Of a DNA stretch of 64,000 nt, positions 21,103 through 31,092 are shown in pieces. The DNA is taken from NCBI RefSeq assembly GCF_008247605.1, contig NZ_CP043420.1:1-64000 (forward strand). Reading direction: 5' to 3'. A program made the translations under genes and the position numbers. The notes under the pieces were generated by a model, which saw only the letters and a list, made by a program, of their open reading frames with translations, was not told where the DNA came from and ran no database searches. This stretch comes from Kushneria phosphatilytica. GTDB taxonomy: Bacteria > Pseudomonadota > Gammaproteobacteria > Pseudomonadales > Halomonadaceae. How positions within the stretch are numbered: the first letter of the stretch is position 1; each line of letters starts with the position of its first letter.

Positions 21103-21678
21103 TCAGGGCGCAACATTGCGCAGTTCGCCGGCCAGCAGTCGGCGCGCAAAATCGAGCAGGGAATCGGCCACAACCACGTCTTCGGGACGCTCCACCTGTT
21201 CGAGATCGCTCAGGGTAATGCGTCCCTTGCCGGTCAGTACCAGAGCCACGCGACAGCCGGCGTTACGACCCGCCTGAAGGTCACGGAGACTATCACCGAC
21301 CATCCAGGCGCCATCGAGTGATGATAATCCAAGCGTATCGCGAATCTCGAAGAGCATGCCGGGTCGAGGCTTGCGGCTGTCGCTGGCATCATCCGGGCCA
21401 TGGGGACACCAGGCCACATGGACCAGCTCGCCGCCGCGGGCTCGTACCTCACGACACATCTTGTCATGCATGGCCGTCAGTACGGACTCGTCAAAGTAGC
21501 CACGAGCAATGCCTGACTGGTTGGTCGCTACGGCGACCTGCCAGCCTGCCTGATGCAGCAGAGCGATCGCTTCCAGTGCCTGAGGAAAGGCCACCCACTG
21601 CTCGGGAGAGCGAATGAAAACCTCCGAATCCTCATTGATGACGCCATCGCGATCAAGAATGACCAGTCCTTCGCTCAT
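21103..21678 (-). CDS. gmhB: D-glycero-beta-D-manno-heptose 1,7-bisphosphate 7-phosphatase
   Basis: GmhB removes the C7 phosphate during ADP-heptose synthesis for the LPS inner core. The 191-residue HAD phosphatase has catalytic D9 and D11 in LDRDGVIN, the ATNQSGIARG motif, and RKPRPGM at 102-108. The zinc-binding loop is shortened: only C91-P-H remains of the usual four ligands. The ATG after GGGACAGG is preferred over an upstream one overlapping the parS site. Its position before glyS/glyQ matches the origin region of pseudomonads. Confidence 0.9.
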   Translation of the reverse strand: MSEGLVILDRDGVINEDSEVFIRSPEQWVAFPQALEAIALLHQAGWQVAVATNQSGIARGYFDESVLTAMHDKMCREVRARGGELVHVAWCPHGPDDASDSRKPRPGMLFEIRDTLGLSSLDGAWMVGDSLRDLQAGRNAGCRVALVLTGKGRITLSDLEQVERPEDVVVADSLLDFARRLLAGELRNVAP

Positions 21679-21760
21679 TATGCCTGTCCCATCGGGTGCA
21701 AGTTTCAAGTGTAAGGTGCGGTCTGGGGTGGAGCAACCGGGGCGCCATGGCCCCGGGGAA

Positions 21761-21776
21761 TGTTTCACGTGAAACA
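21761..21776. other. parS site (perfect)
   Basis: TGTTTCACGTGAAACA, an exact match to the ParB consensus, lies in the 113-base gap between gmhB and the PRISE-like SDR gene. Confidence 0.9.
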
Positions 21777-21791
21777 TCGATCAAAGAGTGA

Positions 21792-22844
21792 TCACGGAAT
21801 GATGCGATTGGCTCGCAGGTCGTCCAGCGCCTGAAGCAGGGTATCACCAGCCGGCAGCGTTTCACCGAATCCGGCCTGATGTATCTTGTTGACGTCGGAG
21901 ATGACATCCGTCTCGGTATTGAAAACGAAATTGCCGAAACCCCAGCCGACCAGGCGTTCCAGATCGGGTTCGACGAGATCATGTCGCTCGGCCAGACGGC
22001 GCCACACCTCACCCTTGTCAGCCATGTGAGTCGGCAGATCAAGCGGTACCGGTGAGGCCGTCTCCATACCCAGATGCCCGGCCACGTCCTGCCAGAGCCG
22101 CTCCCAGCGAAACACATCGCCGTTGGTGATGTTATAGGCTTGACCGGCAATATTCGGGGTGGTAGCCGCCCAGACACTGGCCCGCCCCAGCAGCCCCGCA
22201 TCGGTGAACTGCATCAGCACCCGGTAGGCACGCTCGCTACCAGGAAAGCGCAGCGGAATGCCGAGCTCCTTCGAGATGGCAGCAAACACGCCGATGACCA
22301 GCGCAATATTCATGGGGTTGCCATGGACATGGCCATCAACCATCACATCGGGGCGCAGTGCCACATAATCCCAGCTGGCGCGCTCGGCACGCGCGGCCAA
22401 TTGTGTTTCCTGCGCCTGGTAGATGTTGGGTGGCATATGCCCCGGGTCGCTCTCCCGGGCAGGGGTCGGCACATCGGCACCAAGATGAATGCCGTAGATC
22501 TTGAAACCCTGATAGATCACCACACGCTCGAGTGGCGCTCCGGCCGCTTCGAGGGCGTCGAGCAGATTGGCCAGCATCTGCCCATTACGCTCGGCCTCGA
22601 CGGAGAGATTCCCATCCGGGGAGAGGGCGGCATAAAAGAGATGAGTCGTGTCAGCCGCCTGTTCGGCAATGACGCGTGCCGTTGCCTCGGCATCAGTCAG
22701 ATCGGCCCGAATGGTGGTCATGCCTTCGATGTCATGCCGGGCAAGCCCTCTGACATCAGCTCCGTAGGCTTCAAGCTCCCGGGCTGCGCCGTGACCGATA
22801 ATGCCGCTGGCGCCGGCAATGAGTGCCTTCATGTGTTCTGCCAT
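21792..22844 (-). CDS. SDR-family oxidoreductase, PRISE-like
   Basis: This 350-residue extended short-chain dehydrogenase has a nucleotide-binding N-terminus ALIAGASGIIGHG. The segment YQGFKIYGIHLG replaces the usual YxxxK, as in progesterone 5-beta-reductase/iridoid synthase-like (PRISE) enzymes. Further marks are VALRPDVMVDGHVHGNPMN and the FVFNTETDVISDVNKI tail. Such enzymes reduce enones; the bacterial substrate is unknown. The start after AAGGAGCAGG is used. It is flanked on both sides by parS or parS-like sites. Confidence 0.82.
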   Translation of the reverse strand: MAEHMKALIAGASGIIGHGAARELEAYGADVRGLARHDIEGMTTIRADLTDAEATARVIAEQAADTTHLFYAALSPDGNLSVEAERNGQMLANLLDALEAAGAPLERVVIYQGFKIYGIHLGADVPTPARESDPGHMPPNIYQAQETQLAARAERASWDYVALRPDVMVDGHVHGNPMNIALVIGVFAAISKELGIPLRFPGSERAYRVLMQFTDAGLLGRASVWAATTPNIAGQAYNITNGDVFRWERLWQDVAGHLGMETASPVPLDLPTHMADKGEVWRRLAERHDLVEPDLERLVGWGFGNFVFNTETDVISDVNKIHQAGFGETLPAGDTLLQALDDLRANRIIP

Positions 22845-22951
22845 GCCTGCTCCTTGCCATGAAATGAGACGCCGTACCATTGCAGGCAGGACGCCCTGTC
22901 AGTCAGGGAAGGATAGGACATATGGCAAAAGGACGTGGCGTGACAAGCAGT

Positions 22952-22967
22952 TGTTTCACATGAAACA
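22952..22967. other. parS-like site (variant)
   Basis: TGTTTCACATGAAACA is the same one-base variant as the site in recF. It sits inside the longer dyad GTTGTTTCACATGAAACAAC, between the PRISE-like and GNAT genes. Confidence 0.7.
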
Positions 22968-22985
22968 ACCGCTTGTGACCTCAAC

Positions 22986-23534
22986 TCAATCGCCGGAAAG
23001 CGTTTTTTCCAGCACCGTGAACTGCAGGTCATCGCGTTTCGGTGTACCAAAGCGCGTGTCACCGTAGGGGAAGGGATGGCTTTCGCCGGTCTTTCGGTAG
23101 CCACGCCGCTCATACCAGGCAATCAGCTCATGGCGTACATCGATGACGGTCATGCGGATACGGTGCCGCTTCAGTTCATCACGACTGACACGCTCGGCCT
23201 CGGCCAGCAGGGCGCGCCCTGCACCGGCGCCCTGGCAGTCGGGAAGCACGGCAAACATGCCGAAATAGGCAGCCTTCTCGACGGCCTCCAGATGCGCACA
23301 GGCGACCAGCTCGCCGCTGCTGCGATCCTCGCCGATCAAAACCCGGCTATCAGGCCGGGCGAGATCGTCGGCGAGTACTTCCGGCACGATACGCGTGCCA
23401 TCGAGCAGATCGGCCTCGGTGGTCCAGCCGGCTCGACTGGCCTCTCCCCGGTAGGCGGTGGTGACCAGCTCAACCAGCGCCGGAATATCCTCCGACGTGG
23501 CAGTGCGGAACTGTAGAAGCGGTACGCGGCTCAT
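22986..23534 (-). CDS. GNAT-family N-acetyltransferase
   Basis: This 182-residue acetyltransferase has the GNAT core. The acetyl-CoA-binding loop is in FAVLPDCQGAGAGRALLAEAE, a variant of the Q/RxxGxG/A motif, and WYERRGYRKTGE forms the C-terminal motif. The substrate is unknown. Its ATG overlaps the glyS stop by four bases, so it is the last gene of a glyQ-glyS-GNAT operon. This placement may be accidental, since glycyl-tRNA synthetase operons do not normally include it. Confidence 0.87.
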   Translation of the reverse strand: MSRVPLLQFRTATSEDIPALVELVTTAYRGEASRAGWTTEADLLDGTRIVPEVLADDLARPDSRVLIGEDRSSGELVACAHLEAVEKAAYFGMFAVLPDCQGAGAGRALLAEAERVSRDELKRHRIRMTVIDVRHELIAWYERRGYRKTGESHPFPYGDTRFGTPKRDDLQFTVLEKTLSGD

Positions 23535-25609
23535 GAGACATCCAGCAGTGAAATGTCGGCAACGGCAAGGAAAAGCGCCTGCAAACGGGCCAGCAGGGCC
23601 AGTCGATTGCGTCGCAGCGCTTCGTCATCACTCATCACCATGACCTGATCGAAGAAAGTGTCGACCGGTTCCTTGAGTCCCGCCAGCGAATCCAGCGCCT
23701 GCTGATACTGCTGAGCTTCGATCAGTGGCGCCGTTTCCTGCTGTCTGCCTTCAAGTGCCTCGAACAGAGCGCGTTCGGCGTCATCGACCAGCCGGGAAGC
23801 ATCGATGGCATCAGGGATATCGTCGCTCTGACGGGCGAGGATATTGGCCACACGCTTGTTGGCGGCGGCCAGTGCCTGAGCCTCGGGCCGATGGGTGAAG
23901 AGATGCACCGCACGCAGACGGCGCTCGAAGTCAAACGGTCGGGTGACCGGTCGAGCGCGCACGGCCAGATAGGTCTCGGTGGCCATGCCTTCACTGTCGG
24001 CCCAGGCGCGGAAGCGATCAAGCATGTAATCGAGTACTTCCTCGACCACCTGCTCAGGATGCTCGATGACGGCATGCCGATGAGCGGCCGCACTCAGCAA
24101 CTGACGCAGATCGAGATCGAGCCGGGCACCGATCAGGATGGACAGCACGCCGATGGCTGCGCGGCGCAGGGCAAACGGGTCACGGGTACCCGAAGGTTTC
24201 TGGCCGATGCCGAAGATACCGGTCAGGGTGTCCAGTCGATCGGCCAGTGCCACGGCCAGGGCGGGGCCCTGCTCGGGAATCTCGTCCCCGGCGAAGCGTG
24301 GCAGGTACTGCTGGTGCAGTGCCCGGGCGACGGCTTCCGGTTCGCCATCAAAACGAGCGTAATGTGCTCCCATGATGCCCTGTAGTTCAGGGAACTCCAG
24401 CACCATTTCAGTGACCAGATCGCACTTGGCGAGATGGGCCGCACGGCGACTCTGCTCGATATCGAGTCCGCTCTGCTCGGCAATGGTCGCAGCCAGCTCG
24501 GTCACGCGCCGGGTCTTGTCGGCCAGGGTGCCCAGCTGCTGCTGAAAGACCACCTGTTCGAGCGCCTCGAAACGCTCGTCGAGACGCTGCTTGCGGTCGG
24601 TCTCGAAGAAAAAGGCGGCATCGGCCAGCCGGGGGCGGATCACGCGCTCATTGCCCTCGATGACCTGTTGCGGGTCATGGCTTTCGAGGTTGGCGATGGT
24701 GATGAAGGCCGGCAGCAGCTGGTCGTTGTCGCCCAGCAGGTGGAAGTATTTCTGATTGCCTTTCATCGACGAGATCAGGCATTCCGCCGGCACTTCGAGA
24801 AAGCGCTCATCGAAGCGACCGGTGAGTGCGACCGGCCATTCCACCAGGCCGGTGACTTCATCGAGCAGGGCTTCGTCGACCACGGCTGTGGCATCCAGCA
24901 GGGCGGCCTCGGCACGGACCTGCTCGAGAATCATGTTGCGCCGTCGTGGCAGATCGGCGATGACCCGGCCCGGGGATTCCAGGCGAGCAAGGTAGTCATC
25001 GGCGTGAGCGAGCTCGATCGGGTCCGGATGATGGAACCGATGGCCACGGGTGAAGCGGTCGGCCTTCACACCCAGCACTTCGGCGTCGATGACGTCGTTG
25101 CCATAAAGCAGCACCAGCCAGTGCACCGGCCGTGAGAATTCGACCCGGGAAGCGCCCCAGCGCATGCGTTTGGGCACCGGCAGGCTATCCACGGCGCTAC
25201 GTACCATGGCAGGCAGCAGGGCCGCGGTCATTTCGCCTGCCTGGGTAAAGCGATGCCCCAGTCGTAGCCCCTTGTCGCTCTCGATATGGCTGAGCTGATC
25301 AACCTCGAGGCCCAGCGAGCGGGCAAAGCCGGTGGCAGCCCTGGTGGGCTGCCCCTCGGCATCGAAAGCCGCACTGACGGCCGGGCCGAGACGTTCGATA
25401 TCGCGATCGGGCTGGCGATCGGCCAGGTGGGTAATGGTCACGGCCAGGCGGCGTGGGGTGGCGTGGGGGTGAATCTCACCGAAGCTGATGTCGGCCTCGA
25501 TCAGCCCCTGGCGCAGACCACTGGCGAGCGCATCGGCCAGCGGCGCCAGGGCTTCCGGGGGCAGCTCTTCGCAGCCCAGTTCTACCAGCAGGGTATTGTC
25601 GGCTGCCAT
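23531..25609 (-). CDS. glyS: Glycyl-tRNA synthetase beta subunit
   Basis: GlyS is the tRNA-binding subunit of the heterotetrameric (alpha2 beta2) glycyl-tRNA synthetase. The 692-residue protein starts with the conserved LLVELGCEELPP and contains the family segments MRWG and FPELQGIMGAHYA. The C-terminal part is an anticodon-binding domain with FFDQVMVM. The length agrees with the family (about 690). Its ATG overlaps the glyQ stop by one base, giving tight stoichiometric coupling. Confidence 0.97.
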   Translation of the reverse strand: MAADNTLLVELGCEELPPEALAPLADALASGLRQGLIEADISFGEIHPHATPRRLAVTITHLADRQPDRDIERLGPAVSAAFDAEGQPTRAATGFARSLGLEVDQLSHIESDKGLRLGHRFTQAGEMTAALLPAMVRSAVDSLPVPKRMRWGASRVEFSRPVHWLVLLYGNDVIDAEVLGVKADRFTRGHRFHHPDPIELAHADDYLARLESPGRVIADLPRRRNMILEQVRAEAALLDATAVVDEALLDEVTGLVEWPVALTGRFDERFLEVPAECLISSMKGNQKYFHLLGDNDQLLPAFITIANLESHDPQQVIEGNERVIRPRLADAAFFFETDRKQRLDERFEALEQVVFQQQLGTLADKTRRVTELAATIAEQSGLDIEQSRRAAHLAKCDLVTEMVLEFPELQGIMGAHYARFDGEPEAVARALHQQYLPRFAGDEIPEQGPALAVALADRLDTLTGIFGIGQKPSGTRDPFALRRAAIGVLSILIGARLDLDLRQLLSAAAHRHAVIEHPEQVVEEVLDYMLDRFRAWADSEGMATETYLAVRARPVTRPFDFERRLRAVHLFTHRPEAQALAAANKRVANILARQSDDIPDAIDASRLVDDAERALFEALEGRQQETAPLIEAQQYQQALDSLAGLKEPVDTFFDQVMVMSDDEALRRNRLALLARLQALFLAVADISLLDVS

Positions 25610-26571
25610 CAGCTCGCTTCCTTCTGACCGATCAGTTCATTGCGCAGCGCTTCGGGCGCCATGGGGAAACCGGCGGCCTCACGCGAGGCGTAGTAGGCCT
25701 GAGCCACGTTGCGGGCGAGGGTGCGCACACGCAGGATGTAGCGGGCGCGCTCGGTCACCGAAATGGCATGGCGGGCATCGAGCAGGTTGAAGGTGTGGGA
25801 TGCCTTCAGCACCTTCTCATAGGCCGGCAGCGGCAGCCCCGCTTCCAGCAGGGTGGCGCAGTCACGCTCGCAATGCTCGAAGTCGGCCAGCAACGTGGGC
25901 ACATCAGCGTGCTCGAAATTGTAGGCGGACTGTTCGCGTTCATTCTGCAGATAGACATCGCCATAGGTCACTTCGCTACCGTCCGGCCCGCGCGCCCAGA
26001 TCAGATCGTAGACACTGTCGACGTTCTGCAGGTACATGGCGATGCGTTCCAGTCCGTAGGTCAGCTCGCCCATGACCGGATAGCACTCGATGCCGCCGGC
26101 CTGCTGAAAGTAGGTGAACTGGGTGACTTCCATGCCGTTGAGCCAGACCTCCCAGCCCAGCCCCCAGGCACCAAGGGTGGGAGATTCCCAGTTATCCTCG
26201 ACAAAGCGTACATCGTGAACCAGCAGGTCCAGCCCGAGTCGTTCGAGCGACCCCAGATAGAGCGCCTGCAGATTCTCGGGGGAGGGCTTCATCACTACCT
26301 GGAACTGATAGTAGTGCTGCAGCCGGTTGGGATTCTCGCCATAGCGGCCGTCGGTCGGGCGGCGCGATGGCTGCACGTAGGCGGCATTCCAGCTTTCCGG
26401 GCCGATCGAGCGCAGGAAGGTGGCAGGGTGAAAGGTACCGGCGCCGACCTCCATGTCGAGCGGCTGCATGATCACGCATCCCTGCTCGGCCCAGTACTGC
26501 TGAAGGGCGAGAATCAGGCCCTGAAAGGTGCTCACGTCGGGCGTCGACGCGGTCGTCGCTTGAGCAGTCAT
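25609..26571 (-). CDS. glyQ: Glycyl-tRNA synthetase alpha subunit
   Basis: GlyQ carries the class II catalytic core that activates glycine. The 320-residue product has the typical [18 protein letters not shown] start, [19 protein letters not shown], the [16 protein letters not shown] segment, and the [13 protein letters not shown] region. The start at MTAQATTAS is chosen by family alignment. In-frame upstream ATGs would add unrelated residues, although none has a strong ribosome-binding site. It is divergent from hldD, with 188 bases between the starts. Confidence 0.95.
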   Translation of the reverse strand: MTAQATTASTPDVSTFQGLILALQQYWAEQGCVIMQPLDMEVGAGTFHPATFLRSIGPESWNAAYVQPSRRPTDGRYGENPNRLQHYYQFQVVMKPSPENLQALYLGSLERLGLDLLVHDVRFVEDNWESPTLGAWGLGWEVWLNGMEVTQFTYFQQAGGIECYPVMGELTYGLERIAMYLQNVDSVYDLIWARGPDGSEVTYGDVYLQNEREQSAYNFEHADVPTLLADFEHCERDCATLLEAGLPLPAYEKVLKASHTFNLLDARHAISVTERARYILRVRTLARNVAQAYYASREAAGFPMAPEALRNELIGQKEAS

Positions 26572-26759
26572 CGAAAGGTACCGTTGGCCCATGAATTCAT
26601 CGACCGGCAAGTATACAATCAGCGACCATTGGGTTATAGGGCCGCAGCCGGTGTCAGTGCGCCCGCGGGCCGGGGCAGCGTGTGCCGCATCGGCGGTGTT
26701 ACGCTGTGTCGCTCCGCCATTGGCGGCCTTTCGGATACGGCAGTTGCAGGAGAGTATCA

Positions 26760-27713
26760 ATGATCGTGGTCACAGGGGGTGCCGGTTTCATCGGCGCCAA
26801 TATCGTCAGGGCACTCAACGAGCGCGGCCGCAGTGACATCATGGTCGTCGATGACCTGTCCGACGGACGTCGCTTCGTCAATCTTGCCGACTGCCGGATT
26901 GCCGATTATCTCGACAAGGATGATTTCCTGACCCGGATACGCCACGAGTCGCGGCTACCGGCCATCGAGGCGATCTTCCACGAGGGGGCCTGTTCGGATA
27001 CCACCGAGTGGGATGGTCGTTACATGATGGCCAACAACTTCGAATACTCGAAGGTGTTGCTCGATTACTGCCAGGCCCATCAGATTCCCTTCCTGTATGC
27101 CTCGTCGGCGGCCGTTTATGGTGGCAGTGACGTGTTCAGCGAGGCTCCGGAACACGAGCGACCGCTCAACGTTTACGGGTACTCCAAGCTGGCCTTCGAT
27201 CAGCACGTTCGTGCGCGCTGGGACCGGCTGACTACCCAGGTGGCCGGTTTCCGCTACTTCAACGTTTACGGCCCGCGTGAGCAGCACAAGGACAGCATGG
27301 CCAGCGTTGCCTACCACCATTACAGCCAGATGGAACGTGGCCAGAATCCGAAGTTGTTCGGCGCTCACGAGGGCTATGAGGCCGGCATGCAGAGCCGTGA
27401 CTTTATCCACGTTGATGACGTGGTCGATGTCAATCTGTGGTTTCTCGAACATCCCGAGTGCTCGGGCATCTTCAACCTGGGGACCGGGCGCGCTGAACCC
27501 TTTCAGGCGATTGCCGATGCGGTCATCGAGTTTTATGGCCGAGGCCAGGTGGATTACATCGATTTCCCCGAGCACCTCAAGGGGCGTTATCAGAGCTTTA
27601 CCCGAGCCGATATCAGCCGGCTGAGGGCCATCGGCTACGAGCGTGAGTTTCGCACGGTGCATACCGGCGTCACCGAATACCTGCAGTGGCTGACGCGCGC
27701 TGATCATGGGTGA
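26760..27713 (+). CDS. hldD: ADP-L-glycero-D-manno-heptose 6-epimerase
   Basis: HldD performs the last step of ADP-L,D-heptose synthesis. The 317-residue SDR has the Rossmann motif GGAGFIGAN at residues 6-14 and the catalytic Y139-G-Y-S-K143, with YASSAAVYG just before it. The ATG follows AGGAGA. An in-frame start 78 bases upstream is rejected, since it would place residues before the Rossmann strand. Its 3' end overlaps waaF by eight bases, linking precursor synthesis to heptose transfer. Confidence 0.96.
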   Translation: MIVVTGGAGFIGANIVRALNERGRSDIMVVDDLSDGRRFVNLADCRIADYLDKDDFLTRIRHESRLPAIEAIFHEGACSDTTEWDGRYMMANNFEYSKVLLDYCQAHQIPFLYASSAAVYGGSDVFSEAPEHERPLNVYGYSKLAFDQHVRARWDRLTTQVAGFRYFNVYGPREQHKDSMASVAYHHYSQMERGQNPKLFGAHEGYEAGMQSRDFIHVDDVVDVNLWFLEHPECSGIFNLGTGRAEPFQAIADAVIEFYGRGQVDYIDFPEHLKGRYQSFTRADISRLRAIGYEREFRTVHTGVTEYLQWLTRADHG

Positions 27714-28743
27714 GGCGGGTATTCTCTCTCCCTCGGCAGTACGTGGCGAACGTATTCTGGTTGTTGGACCCGCCTGGGTCGGCGATATGGTGATGGCGCA
27801 GAGCCTGTTCATGGTCCTGCGCCGGCGTGATCCCGAAGCGGTGATCGATGTCATCGGGCCGAAATGGTCGACGCCGATTCTCGAGCGCATGCCCGAAGTG
27901 CGCCGGTCCATTACCCTCGATGTCGGTCATGGCGATGTCGATCTGCTCTCCCGCTGGCGGCTGGGGCGCTCGCTGCAGGGGCAGTATGATCGTGCCATTG
28001 TCCTGCCCCGGTCCTGGAAGTCGGCGCTGGTGCCCTTTGCTGCCGGTGTGCCACACCGCACCGGGTTTACCGGCGAGCAGCGTTATGTGCTGCTCAACGA
28101 CCGTCGGCAGCGCAATCGGGACGTGCTCGATCAGACCGTCAAGCGTTTCGTCGCGCTGGGCGTCCCCGCTGACGAGTCCGCACCACTGCCCCAGGTGCCG
28201 CATCCGCAGCTGACGCTGAATGCCGATAGTCAGCGCCGGTTGCTGAGCGAGCATGAGCTGCACCAGCCCCTGATCGGGCTGATGCCTGGTGCGGAGTATG
28301 GTCCTGCCAAGCAGTGGCCGCTTGCTTACTTTCGCCGTGTGGCGCAGCAGATGGTGGATCGTGGCTATCAGGTGGTCGTGCTGGGGGGGCCAAAGGATCG
28401 CCCGGCGGGTGACACCATCAGTGAGCGCCTCGCGGGGGTGGTCAATCTCTGTGGTCGGACCACGCTGGCGGATGCCGTGGATCTGCTGGGCTGCTGTGAA
28501 CAGGTAGTGACCAACGATTCCGGCCTGATGCATGTCGCCGCCGCGGTGGGTACTCACTTACAGGCCATCTACGGCTCTTCCAGCCCACGCTATACGCCGC
28601 CACTGACCGGGCGGGCCGATATCCACTGGCTGGAACTCTCCTGCTCGCCCTGCTTCGAGCGCACCTGTCCGCTGGGGCACACCAACTGTCTTAATCAGCT
28701 GGACCCTGCCAGAGTGATTGCTCGCTTATCGTCCGAGTCCTGA
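27706..28743 (+). CDS. waaF: ADP-heptose--LPS heptosyltransferase II
   Basis: WaaF adds the second heptose to the inner core of LPS on the cytoplasmic face of the inner membrane. This 345-residue GT9 enzyme has the family N-terminus [20 protein letters not shown], the [14 protein letters not shown] motif, and the C-terminal [13 protein letters not shown] and [14 protein letters not shown]. These fit WaaF rather than WaaC. It overlaps hldD and ends convergently with ddl. Confidence 0.95.
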   Translation: MGEAGILSPSAVRGERILVVGPAWVGDMVMAQSLFMVLRRRDPEAVIDVIGPKWSTPILERMPEVRRSITLDVGHGDVDLLSRWRLGRSLQGQYDRAIVLPRSWKSALVPFAAGVPHRTGFTGEQRYVLLNDRRQRNRDVLDQTVKRFVALGVPADESAPLPQVPHPQLTLNADSQRRLLSEHELHQPLIGLMPGAEYGPAKQWPLAYFRRVAQQMVDRGYQVVVLGGPKDRPAGDTISERLAGVVNLCGRTTLADAVDLLGCCEQVVTNDSGLMHVAAAVGTHLQAIYGSSSPRYTPPLTGRADIHWLELSCSPCFERTCPLGHTNCLNQLDPARVIARLSSES

Positions 28744-28752
28744 CATACGTGG

Positions 28753-28781
28753 CATGGCCGAACCCATCAGGGACGGCCATG
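28753..28781. terminator. Inverted repeat between waaF and ddl, possible terminator
   Basis: The arms CATGGCCG and CGGCCATG are perfect eight-base complements around a 13-base loop, in the 46-base gap between convergent genes. No T-run follows on either strand, so it may be a weak or Rho-assisted terminator. Confidence 0.35.
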
Positions 28782-28789
28782 TCGTCGGA

Positions 28790-29896
28790 TCAGTCGTCGT
28801 GGCGTGAGCTTTTCAGCTGCATGTCCTGACCGTGACGCGCCAGCGCCAGATCGATCAGTCGCCCGACCAGTGCCGAATAACTCAGACCGCTGGCCTGCCA
28901 CAGCTTGGGATACATGCTGATGCGGGTGAAGCCGGGCAGGGTGTTGACCTCATTGACGACCACCTGCCCCTGTGGCGTAAGAAAGACATCCACGCGTGCC
29001 AGCCCGGCGCACTCCAGCGTTTGAAAGGCGCGCACCGCGACCCGGCGAATCTCGTCACTGCTCGCCTGATCGATATCTGCCGGCACGGCGATGGTAGCGC
29101 CATCATCGCTGATGTACTTGGTGTCGTAGGAGTAGAAGCTGTCGCCGCTGACCACGATTTCGCCGCAGACGCTCGCCTCGGGCGTCTCGTTGCCGAGAAT
29201 GGCGCATTCGATCTCTCGACCCTGCACCGCCGCTTCGACCAGTACCTTGTGATCGAACGACAGGGCCAGTTCGAGTGCCTGCGCAAGGCCTGCGGCGTCA
29301 TCGACCCGACTCACGCCTACCGAAGAGCCCTGATTGGCCGGCTTGACGAACAGAGGGGTACCCAGCCGGGCGGCGAGGGCGTCGAAGTCGGCACGCTCGA
29401 CATCATGGCGATGAAAGGTTGCGAAAGGCGCCACGTTAAGCCCGGCATCACGCAGCAGGCGCTTGGTCATGTCCTTGTCCATGCCCACGGCAGAGCCGAG
29501 CACGCCGGAGCCGACAAAGGGCAGATTGGCCGTTCGCAGCAGCCCCTGCAGTGAGCCATCCTCGCCCAGGGTGCCGTGGACGATGGGAAAAATGACATCG
29601 AGCTGATTGAGGTGGGTGGCCCGTTCGGGTTCGATCAGCTGCTCACGTTCGCGACCCGGTACCAGGGCGACGTCGCGCTGTGAACGATTGAGGGCAATGC
29701 GCGCCGGATCATCGGCATTGAGCAGGAAATCCGAGGCCTCGTTGATGTGCCACTGTCCCTGTTTGTCGATACCGATCAGGGTGACCTCGAAGCGTTCCCG
29801 GTCGAGTGCATCGACGATATTGCGGGCCGACTGCAGGGATACTTCGTGCTCGGCCGACTTGCCGCCGAAGATAACGCCGACTCTGATCCTGCCCAT
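28790..29896 (-). CDS. ddl: D-alanine--D-alanine ligase
   Basis: Ddl makes the D-Ala-D-Ala dipeptide for peptidoglycan. The 368-residue ATP-grasp enzyme has the N-terminal [18 protein letters not shown], the [14 protein letters not shown] motif, the phosphate-binding [14 protein letters not shown] and the terminal [20 protein letters not shown]. Length and motifs resemble the DdlA type rather than the shorter DdlB of the division cluster. The ATG after AAGGAGCACC is used. It lies among LPS genes and may be a second, stand-alone ligase. Confidence 0.95.
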   Translation of the reverse strand: MGRIRVGVIFGGKSAEHEVSLQSARNIVDALDRERFEVTLIGIDKQGQWHINEASDFLLNADDPARIALNRSQRDVALVPGREREQLIEPERATHLNQLDVIFPIVHGTLGEDGSLQGLLRTANLPFVGSGVLGSAVGMDKDMTKRLLRDAGLNVAPFATFHRHDVERADFDALAARLGTPLFVKPANQGSSVGVSRVDDAAGLAQALELALSFDHKVLVEAAVQGREIECAILGNETPEASVCGEIVVSGDSFYSYDTKYISDDGATIAVPADIDQASSDEIRRVAVRAFQTLECAGLARVDVFLTPQGQVVVNEVNTLPGFTRISMYPKLWQASGLSYSALVGRLIDLALARHGQDMQLKSSRHDD

Positions 29897-30003
29897 GGGG
29901 TGCTCCTTCTGATCGTACTGGCCATGATTGCGTGGGCGCATGATGCCATGTTCACCGGCCCCTGTCGGCTGCGACACCGCCCATGCAATGGCGGGTACGC
30001 CAA

Positions 30004-31050
30004 TCAGGCTTTTGCGAGCAGCCGTTGATACAGCGTCAGGTAGGTCTCACCCATCGCTTCGGGCGTGAATTCGGCCAATCGCTGCCGGGCACCGCCCACC
30101 AGTCGGGTGCGGCGCGCCGGATCATGGCGCAGGTCCACGATGGCCTCGCTCAGGGCGCGGGCATCATCGGGGGGAATCAGGACGCCGCTGCGGCCATCGA
30201 TAACGATATCGGGGATGCCATCGACCCGGCTGGCGATGATCGGCACGCCAGCATCCATGGCATCGAGCAGGGTCGAGCCCAGACCTTCGTTGCGTGAAGG
30301 AAAGACAAACAGATCGAAGGCGGCCAGATAGTCGCCCACGTGAGGCTGAAACCCCTCCCAGAGCACATTGTCGAGATCGCGACTCTCCTCGCGCAGTGCT
30401 TCACCATCCTCGCCCTCTCCGAGCAGAACGAACAGCAGATCAGGATGCTCATGGCGCAGTTGTCGGGCAGCCTCGATGATCAGGCGCTGCCCCTTGTGGC
30501 GATCGACCAGTGCGCCGACATGACCGACCACGAAGCGGCCGCTGAAACGCTCCTGCAGCGTCTCACCGATAACGGCATGGCGCGGCAGGTGGGAGAGGGC
30601 GCTGGGAATACGCTCGACCGGGCACCAGTGGCGTTCACGCAGATGGCTTTCGATCGGGGAAGAGATCGCCACCGCTGTCGCGGCATCGCCATAGGTACGG
30701 CGATTGAAGGGCTTGTCGCGTACCGGTTGAGGCACCCTGCGGGTGAGCAGATAGGGGGTCCGTCGCAGCTGACGATGCAGCCAGGCCCAGTGCACCGCCC
30801 GGGCCTCATGGGCATGTACCAGGTCGGCACGTCGCCCGCAAAAGTGGCCGGCCAGAGGGTGGGTCGTAGAAATGAAAGTGAGTGTTTGCAAACCGTTCAG
30901 CTCTTCGCGCATGGGCGAGTCAGGCCGGCAGACCAGACTCTGCTCGATGCCATGGGCGGCCAGTGCAAGGATCAGCAGCACGGTCTGGCGTTCGCCCCCG
31001 CGAAACCCCCGAGCGAGATTGACGTGTCGAATATGCAAGTGAGTACTCAC
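30004..31050 (-). CDS. Glycosyltransferase family 4 (GT-B) protein, LPS core type
   Basis: This 348-residue enzyme has the start [17 protein letters not shown], the interdomain [20 protein letters not shown], and the donor-binding [19 protein letters not shown], which contains the EX7E-like pattern of GT4 retaining transferases. The context suggests LPS core assembly, but the sugar and acceptor cannot be named. It is the last gene of a minus-strand run kdkA-lapC-GT2-GT4, with 42 bases after the GT2 gene. Confidence 0.88.
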   Translation of the reverse strand: MSTHLHIRHVNLARGFRGGERQTVLLILALAAHGIEQSLVCRPDSPMREELNGLQTLTFISTTHPLAGHFCGRRADLVHAHEARAVHWAWLHRQLRRTPYLLTRRVPQPVRDKPFNRRTYGDAATAVAISSPIESHLRERHWCPVERIPSALSHLPRHAVIGETLQERFSGRFVVGHVGALVDRHKGQRLIIEAARQLRHEHPDLLFVLLGEGEDGEALREESRDLDNVLWEGFQPHVGDYLAAFDLFVFPSRNEGLGSTLLDAMDAGVPIIASRVDGIPDIVIDGRSGVLIPPDDARALSEAIVDLRHDPARRTRLVGGARQRLAEFTPEAMGETYLTLYQRLLAKA

Positions 31051-31092
31051 CTTGTCTGCAGTGGCTGTAAGCGGCGCAGGCAGTGCCGCATG

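Noticed and set aside
25768..26763. 331-codon plus-strand frame opposite glyQ
   Set aside because: It is antisense to a clear glycyl-tRNA synthetase alpha subunit; the composition is that of a complementary-strand shadow.
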